Shown piece after piece: positions 32,143 to 35,758 of a stretch of DNA of 35,758 bases (position 1 is the stretch's first letter; every line of letters begins with the position of its first letter). The notes beneath the pieces are model-generated. The model ran no database searches. It saw only the letters and a program-made list of their open reading frames with translations, and was not told the origin of the DNA. The translations under genes and the position numbers were made by a program. The DNA is taken from contig CAZDJK010000096.1 of assembly GCA_964505725.1 (NCBI GenBank), positions 1 through 35,758 of the forward strand, given 5' to 3'. Origin of the DNA: CAVRJC01 sp964505725. GTDB lineage: Bacteria; Actinomycetota; Acidimicrobiia; IMCC26256; DASPTH01.

Positions 32143-33897
32143 GTGTTCGACAAGGTGCTCGTCGCCAACCGAGGCGAGATCGCGGTGCGCGTCATGCGCA
32201 CGTGTCGGGAGCTCGGGATCGGCACGATCGCCGTGTACTCCGAGCTCGACCGCGACGCGTTGCACGTCCGCTACGCCGACGAGGCGTACGCCCTCGGCGG
32301 GCAGACCGCGGCCGAGAGCTACCTCAACACCGACGCGATCCTCGACGCGATCGAGCGGAGCGGCGCCCAGGCCGTCCACCCGGGTTACGGGTTCTTCGCC
32401 GAGAACGCCGACTTCGCGCGCGCGATCTCGTCGCGGGGCGTCACGTGGATCGGGCCGCCGCCAGAGGCGATCGAGATCATGGGGGACAAGATCTCGTCGC
32501 GCCGCGCGGCCGCGGCTGCCGGCGTCGAAGCGGTGCCCGGGACGCTCGATCCGGTGCGCGACGCGGCCGAGATCGTCGCGTTCGGGGACGAGCAGGGGTG
32601 GCCGGTCGCGATCAAGGCCGCGTACGGCGGCGGCGGCAAGGGCCTGAAGATCGCGACGAACGCCGGCGAAGCCGAGGCGGCGCTCGCGTCGGCCGCACGC
32701 GAGGCGCTGGCCTACTTCGGCCGCGCCGAGTGCTACCTCGAGCGCTACCTCACCCGCCCGCGGCACGTCGAGATCCAGGTGTTCGCCGACACCCACGGCA
32801 ATGTCGTGTGGCTCGGCGAGCGCGACTGCTCGACGCAACGCCGCCACCAGAAGCTCATCGAGGAGGCGCCGGCGCCCGCGCTGAGCGACGAGATCCGCGC
32901 CGCCATGGGCGAGGCGGCGGTGAAGGTCGCGCGCGGGTGCGGCTACCTGAACGCGGGGACCGTCGAGTGCCTGTACCAGGACGGCGAGTTCTGGTTCCTC
33001 GAGATGAACACCCGGCTGCAGGTGGAGCACTGCGTCACCGAGATGGTCACGTTGCTCGACCTCGTGGCCGAGCAGCTCCGCGTCGCGTCTGGTGAGCCTC
33101 TGTCGTTCACGCAGGACTCCGTTCACCGCGTGGGGCACGCGATCGAATGCCGCATCAACGCCGAGGATCCTGCCTCGGGCTTCCTGCCCTCCCCCGGCAC
33201 CGTCACCCGTCTGCGGCTGCCCGGCGGTCCGGGTGTGCGGTGGGACGGCGGCTACGCCGAGGGCGACACGGTCTCGCAGCACTACGACAACCTCGTGGGC
33301 AAGCTCGTGGTGTGGGCGCCCGATCGGGAGGGCGCCCGCGCCCGCATGCTCCGTGCGCTCGGCGAGCTCGAGATCGAGGGCATCGCGACGACCGTGCCCG
33401 CGCACGTGGCCCTGCTGTCGGAGCCCGACTTCGCCGCCGCCACGCACTCCACCAAATGGGTCGAGGACGAGCTCGACGCCACCATCTTCGCCGGGACCCC
33501 GGTCGCGCCGTCGCTGCCCGCCGATGGCGAGGCGCTCGTCGAGCGAACGGTGCCGGTCGAGGTGAACGGGAAGCGCTACGCGGTGCGCCTGTGGCTCCCG
33601 GACGCGCCCGTCGCCGTCGGCGGGGGCCGACAGCGCTCGTCCCGGCCCCGTCCGCGCGCCACCGGCGCCAGCGGCGGAGGCGGCACCGGCACGGTCAGCG
33701 CGCCGATGCAGGGCACGATCGTGAAGGTGATGGTGAGCGAGGGCGACGCGGTCGAAGCCGGCCAGGCGCTGCTCGTGCTCGAGGCGATGAAGATGGAGAA
33801 CCACATCAACGCGGAGACCGCCGGCACCATCCGAGAGGTGCGCGTCGCCGAGGGCGACACCGTCGGCACCGGCGACGTGCTCGTCGTCATCGAGTGA
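32143..33897 (+). CDS. accA3: Acyl-CoA carboxylase alpha subunit (biotin carboxylase + BCCP)
   Basis: 584 residues, the size of actinobacterial AccA-type subunits. The biotin carboxylase part runs from 1 to about 450: VLVANRGEIAVRVMRTCRELG, HPGYGFFAENADFA, the ATP-grasp glycine loop AAYGGGGKGLKI, FLEMNTRLQVEHCVTE and ECRINAEDP. A Gly/Ser/Arg linker (about 490-515) leads to the carrier domain with EAMKMENHI; the biotinylated residue is Lys550, 35 residues from the end. It carboxylates biotin for acetyl- or propionyl-CoA carboxylase with a beta subunit encoded elsewhere. GTG 32143 directly precedes FDKVLVANRGE, with GAGGAA just upstream. The symbol follows mycobacterial naming; the exact acyl-CoA is not determined. 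Confidence 0.93.
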   Translation: MFDKVLVANRGEIAVRVMRTCRELGIGTIAVYSELDRDALHVRYADEAYALGGQTAAESYLNTDAILDAIERSGAQAVHPGYGFFAENADFARAISSRGVTWIGPPPEAIEIMGDKISSRRAAAAAGVEAVPGTLDPVRDAAEIVAFGDEQGWPVAIKAAYGGGGKGLKIATNAGEAEAALASAAREALAYFGRAECYLERYLTRPRHVEIQVFADTHGNVVWLGERDCSTQRRHQKLIEEAPAPALSDEIRAAMGEAAVKVARGCGYLNAGTVECLYQDGEFWFLEMNTRLQVEHCVTEMVTLLDLVAEQLRVASGEPLSFTQDSVHRVGHAIECRINAEDPASGFLPSPGTVTRLRLPGGPGVRWDGGYAEGDTVSQHYDNLVGKLVVWAPDREGARARMLRALGELEIEGIATTVPAHVALLSEPDFAAATHSTKWVEDELDATIFAGTPVAPSLPADGEALVERTVPVEVNGKRYAVRLWLPDAPVAVGGGRQRSSRPRPRATGASGGGGTGTVSAPMQGTIVKVMVSEGDAVEAGQALLVLEAMKMENHINAETAGTIREVRVAEGDTVGTGDVLVVIE

Positions 33898-33906
33898 CCC
33901 CACCCC

Positions 33907-33957
33907 CGAGGTTGCGTCGCTCGGGCGGGTTATTCCGGCGCAGGTGACGCAACCTCG
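33907..33957. terminator. Long-loop hairpin between accA3 and the lpdA-like gene
   Basis: GAGGTTGCGTC (33908-33918) pairs perfectly with GACGCAACCTC (33946-33956), with one more outer C-G pair. The 27-base loop is long for a simple terminator. It fills the 69-bp gap between two convergent genes, so a bidirectional terminator or a dispersed palindromic repeat are both possible. Confidence 0.5.
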
Positions 33958-33966
33958 CGTTCGGGG

Positions 33967-35322
33967 CTAGGAGGCGGCCTCCGCCAGCGACTCCGCCAGG
34001 CTCGGGTGGACGAGCAGCGAGTCGACGATGTCGGCAACCTTCAAGCCGTTGGTCACCGCGACCGCGAGCACGCTCACCAGCTCGGCGGCGTTGCGGCCCA
34101 CGATCGAGCCACCGAGCACCACGCCGGTGGCGGGATCGGACAGGATCTTCACGAAGCCGCGCGCATCGCCCTTGATCAGGGCCTTCGGGTTGGCCGAGAA
34201 GGGCACCTTGGTGACCCGGATCTTGCGGCCCTCGGCGAACGCCTCGGCCTCCGCGAGCCCGACGTCCGCGATCTCGGGGTCGGTGAAGACGGCCGACGCC
34301 GCCTTCTCGTAGTCGAGGTGACGGTGCGGGCGGTTGTGCAGCCCCATGAGGTGCTCGGCGATCTTGCGGCCCTGCATCGCCGCCACCGACGACAACGGCA
34401 GCTTGCCCGACACATCGCCGGCGGCGTACACGGTGGGCACGCTCGAGAGGCAGTTGTGGTTCACGCGCACGTAGCCGCCCGGCTCGAGCTCCACTCCGAT
34501 CTCCTCCAGCCCGATGTCCTGCGTGTTCGGAATCGACCCGACCGCGAGCAGGACGTGCGAGCCGGTGACCTCACGACCGTCCTCGCAGTGCACGGTGACG
34601 ATGTCGCCCGCGCGCTCGATCGCGTCGGCACGCGCGCCTTTGAGGAGCGCGACGCCGAGCTCGAGGAACGACTCCTCGAGCACTGCCGCCACCTCGGGAT
34701 CCTTGATCGGCAGCACCTGCTGGCGCGACACGAGCAGCGTGACGCGGGAGCCGAACGACTGGAACAGGTGGGTGAACTCGACGCCGGTGACGCCCGACCC
34801 GATGACGATCGCGTGCTCGGGGATCTCCGGTGGCGGGTAGGCGTCGCGCGTGGTCAGCACCCGCTCGCGGTCGACGGACGCGAACGCGGGGACCCGCGGA
34901 CGCGACCCGGTGGACACCACGATGAAGTCGGCCTCGATCTCCTCGGTTCCGGTGTCGGTCTCCATCGCCACGCAGCGCGGGCCAGTGAGCCGTCCGCAGC
35001 CGCGCACGACGCGGACGTCCTGGGACGCAAGCTGGGTCTCGACCGTGCGCTGCACCCGCCCCTCGATGGTGGCGACCCGCTCGCGCAGCGCCTCGATGTC
35101 GAGCGTGCCCTCGGCCCGGATGCCCATCGCCCGCGCGCGCCCGAGCTCCGTCAGCTCGCCGCCGGTGGCGATGAGCGCCTTCGAGGGGATGCAGTCCCAC
35201 AGGTGCGCGGCCCCGCCGAGGACGTCGCGCTCGACCAGAGTCACGTCGGCGCCGAGGGTCGCCGCCACGCTCGCGCACGTGTTGCCCGCCGGCCCACCGC
35301 CCATCACCACGACCCCGACCAC
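33967..35322 (-). CDS. lpdA: LpdA-like flavoprotein NAD(P)H oxidoreductase with single active-site Cys
   Basis: 451 residues of the pyridine nucleotide-disulfide reductase family. FAD site MGGGPAGNTCASVAATLGA (7-25), NAD(P) site VIGSGVTGVEF, second FAD motif TVYAAGDVSG, dimer-domain motif HPSLAESLAEAA with the family His-Glu pair. The redox pair is broken: canonical GGTC(x4)C reads GGAAHLWDC, so Cys44 is present but its partner is Ala39. This cannot be a normal dihydrolipoamide dehydrogenase. M. tuberculosis LpdA (Rv3303c), as I recall, also lacks one of these cysteines and reduces quinones, so that role is favoured. GTG 35322 is 7 bases after a -10 box; the frame upstream runs through repeats and is rejected. 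Confidence 0.9.
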   Translation of the reverse strand: MVGVVVMGGGPAGNTCASVAATLGADVTLVERDVLGGAAHLWDCIPSKALIATGGELTELGRARAMGIRAEGTLDIEALRERVATIEGRVQRTVETQLASQDVRVVRGCGRLTGPRCVAMETDTGTEEIEADFIVVSTGSRPRVPAFASVDRERVLTTRDAYPPPEIPEHAIVIGSGVTGVEFTHLFQSFGSRVTLLVSRQQVLPIKDPEVAAVLEESFLELGVALLKGARADAIERAGDIVTVHCEDGREVTGSHVLLAVGSIPNTQDIGLEEIGVELEPGGYVRVNHNCLSSVPTVYAAGDVSGKLPLSSVAAMQGRKIAEHLMGLHNRPHRHLDYEKAASAVFTDPEIADVGLAEAEAFAEGRKIRVTKVPFSANPKALIKGDARGFVKILSDPATGVVLGGSIVGRNAAELVSVLAVAVTNGLKVADIVDSLLVHPSLAESLAEAAS

Positions 35323-35329
35323 GTCGCTC

Positions 35330-35335
35330 AGGTTA
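35330..35335 (-). promoter_or_regulatory. -10 box of the lpdA-like gene
   Basis: TAACCT on the minus strand, 7 bases before GTG 35322. It directly abuts the first copy of the 89-bp repeat, so repeat sequence makes up the upstream promoter region. Confidence 0.5.
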
Positions 35336-35423
35336 GAGGGCGTCCGGAGCGAGCGAAGCGAGCGAAGGCGCCCCGAAGGAGCGACCGCGAGGCGGGTACC
35401 CCGCCGAGCAGCGAGTGAGGCAG
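35336..35423. repeat. ~89-bp repeat, copy 1
   Basis: 88 bp from GAGGGCGTCCGGAGCGAGC to GCAGCGAGTGAGGCAG. The unit contains short GAGCGAA runs and a hairpin core GGCGGG-TAC-CCCGCC with a KpnI-like GGTACC centre. Together with copies 2 and 3 it fills most of the 353-bp gap at 35323-35675, where no gene is seen. Confidence 0.85.
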
Positions 35424-35431
35424 AAGAGTTC

Positions 35432-35520
35432 GAGGGCGTCCGGAGCGAGCAAAGCGAGCGAACGCGCCCCCGAACGAGCGACCGCGAGGCGGGTACCCCG
35501 CCGAGCAGCGAGTGAGGCAG
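35432..35520. repeat. ~89-bp repeat, copy 2
   Basis: 89 bp, nearly identical to copy 1, starting 96 bp after it. The second half (GCGACCGCGAGGCGGGTACC onward) is the same as in copy 1; the changes fall in the GAGCGAA part. Confidence 0.85.
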
Positions 35521-35542
35521 CATCAGCGGTGCGTCAGCATCA

Positions 35543-35631
35543 GAGGCCGTCCGTAGTGAGCGCAGCGAACGTAGGCGGCCCCGAGCGAGCGACCGCGAGG
35601 CGGGTACCCCGCCGAGTAGCGAGCGAGGCAG
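35543..35631. repeat. ~89-bp repeat, copy 3
   Basis: 89 bp, more diverged than copies 1 and 2 in its first 45 bases (GAGGCCGTCCGTAGTGAGCG) but with the same hairpin core and almost the same end. It starts 111 bp after copy 2; a short CATCAGCGGTGCGTCAG spacer holds a direct CAGCATCAG duplication. Confidence 0.8.
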
Positions 35632-35661
35632 AGGTAAGGCGCCGGCGGAACGGGCGGTGCG

Positions 35662-35667
35662 TAACCT
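35662..35667 (+). promoter_or_regulatory. -10 box of the last, partial gene
   Basis: TAACCT, 8 bases before GTG 35676; same hexamer as the lpdA-like promoter on the other side of the repeats. Confidence 0.4.
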
Positions 35668-35675
35668 GGCGGCTC

Positions 35676-35758
35676 GTGGATGCGGCGCTCGCGGTGCGGT
35701 ACGACGCGCTCAGCGGGCGGACCGTCATCGTCGCCACCGACCGCGCGGCGCGACCGCA
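35676..35758 (+). CDS. Probable GalT/HIT-type nucleotidyltransferase, 5' end only
   Basis: Only 27 residues are inside the window. The stretch AVRYDALSGRTVIVATDRAARP resembles the N-terminus of galactose-1-phosphate uridylyltransferase and related HIT-fold enzymes, which open with a phrase like RYDPLTGRWVVVAPERA. The GTG at 35676 is 8 bases after a TAACCT box, and no stop occurs before the window ends. The family call rests on this one short motif and is tentative; if right, it would be one more sugar-nucleotide gene at the edge of the envelope region. Confidence 0.5.
   Translation, partial: MDAALAVRYDALSGRTVIVATDRAARP

Noticed and set aside
33967..35523. A longer lpdA-like protein starting at 35523
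   Set aside because: The extra 67 codons run through the 89-bp repeats and give Arg/Ser-rich sequence; GTG 35322 has a -10 box 7 bases before it and begins at the FAD motif.
35336..35631. The three repeats as a CRISPR array
   Set aside because: Units are ~89 bp and imperfect, spacing is irregular with 8- and 22-base gaps, there are no unique spacers of even size, and no cas genes are near.
35540..35737. Small minus-strand frame of 65 codons
   Set aside because: It is repeat sequence plus the antisense of the last gene, with no homology or ribosome site.

Overview
The window is about 70% GC, has no integrase, transposase, tRNA, rRNA or CRISPR array, and is packed with short-spaced or overlapping genes that mostly start with GTG. 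Together with coenzyme F420 genes, an AftD-type arabinofuranosyltransferase homologue, a WbbL-type rhamnosyltransferase and LytR-CpsA-Psr proteins, this points to an actinobacterium. I infer a non-mycolate lineage such as Acidimicrobiia, without proof. The neighbourhood fbiA/fbiB - nucleotidyltransferase - wbbL - LCP, followed by birA, accA3 and an LpdA-type reductase, resembles my recollection of the Mycobacterium tuberculosis Rv3261-Rv3303c region.

Layout. 1-3848 (minus): an operon for a CDP-3,6-dideoxyhexose (rfbF, rfbG, rfbH, an RfbC-type epimerase, and an SDR cut by the window edge). 3938-9958 (plus): a 2006-residue AftD-like membrane glycosyltransferase with a second membrane half. 9922-11361 (minus): a glycosyltransferase-2/methyltransferase fusion. 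11432-14097 (plus): two tandem paralogous multi-pass GT-C-like proteins. 14047-19225 (minus): a three-gene overlapping operon (GT2 with membrane domain, DUF5719-like exported repeat protein, membrane-anchored thioredoxin-like protein). 19298-21560 (plus): cofD, cofE and a nitroreductase domain gene, the last two being a split version of mycobacterial FbiB. 21577-25318 (minus): His-rich anchored protein, sugar-1-phosphate nucleotidyltransferase, GalE-like epimerase, alpha/beta hydrolase. 25331-29186 (minus): wbbL-like gene and two LCP ligases. 29248-31343 (plus): pabB, pabC. 31354-33897: divergent birA (minus) and biotin carboxylase accA3-type (plus). 33967-35322 (minus): LpdA-like flavoprotein. 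35323-35675: three imperfect copies of an ~89-bp repeat. 35676 to the end: start of a GalT-like gene.

How it works together. Roughly the first 29 kb is mainly a cell-envelope glycan locus: activated sugars are made (CDP-dideoxysugar, an NDP-hexose), transferred by cytoplasmic GT2 enzymes and polyprenyl-dependent GT-C membrane enzymes, and attached to the wall by LCP ligases. F420, folate (p-aminobenzoate), biotin and acyl-CoA carboxylase genes sit beside it. A recurrent signal is a TANNNT -10 box placed 6-10 bases before the chosen start codon of twelve promoter-proximal genes, which suggests widespread leaderless transcription and helps decide several starts.
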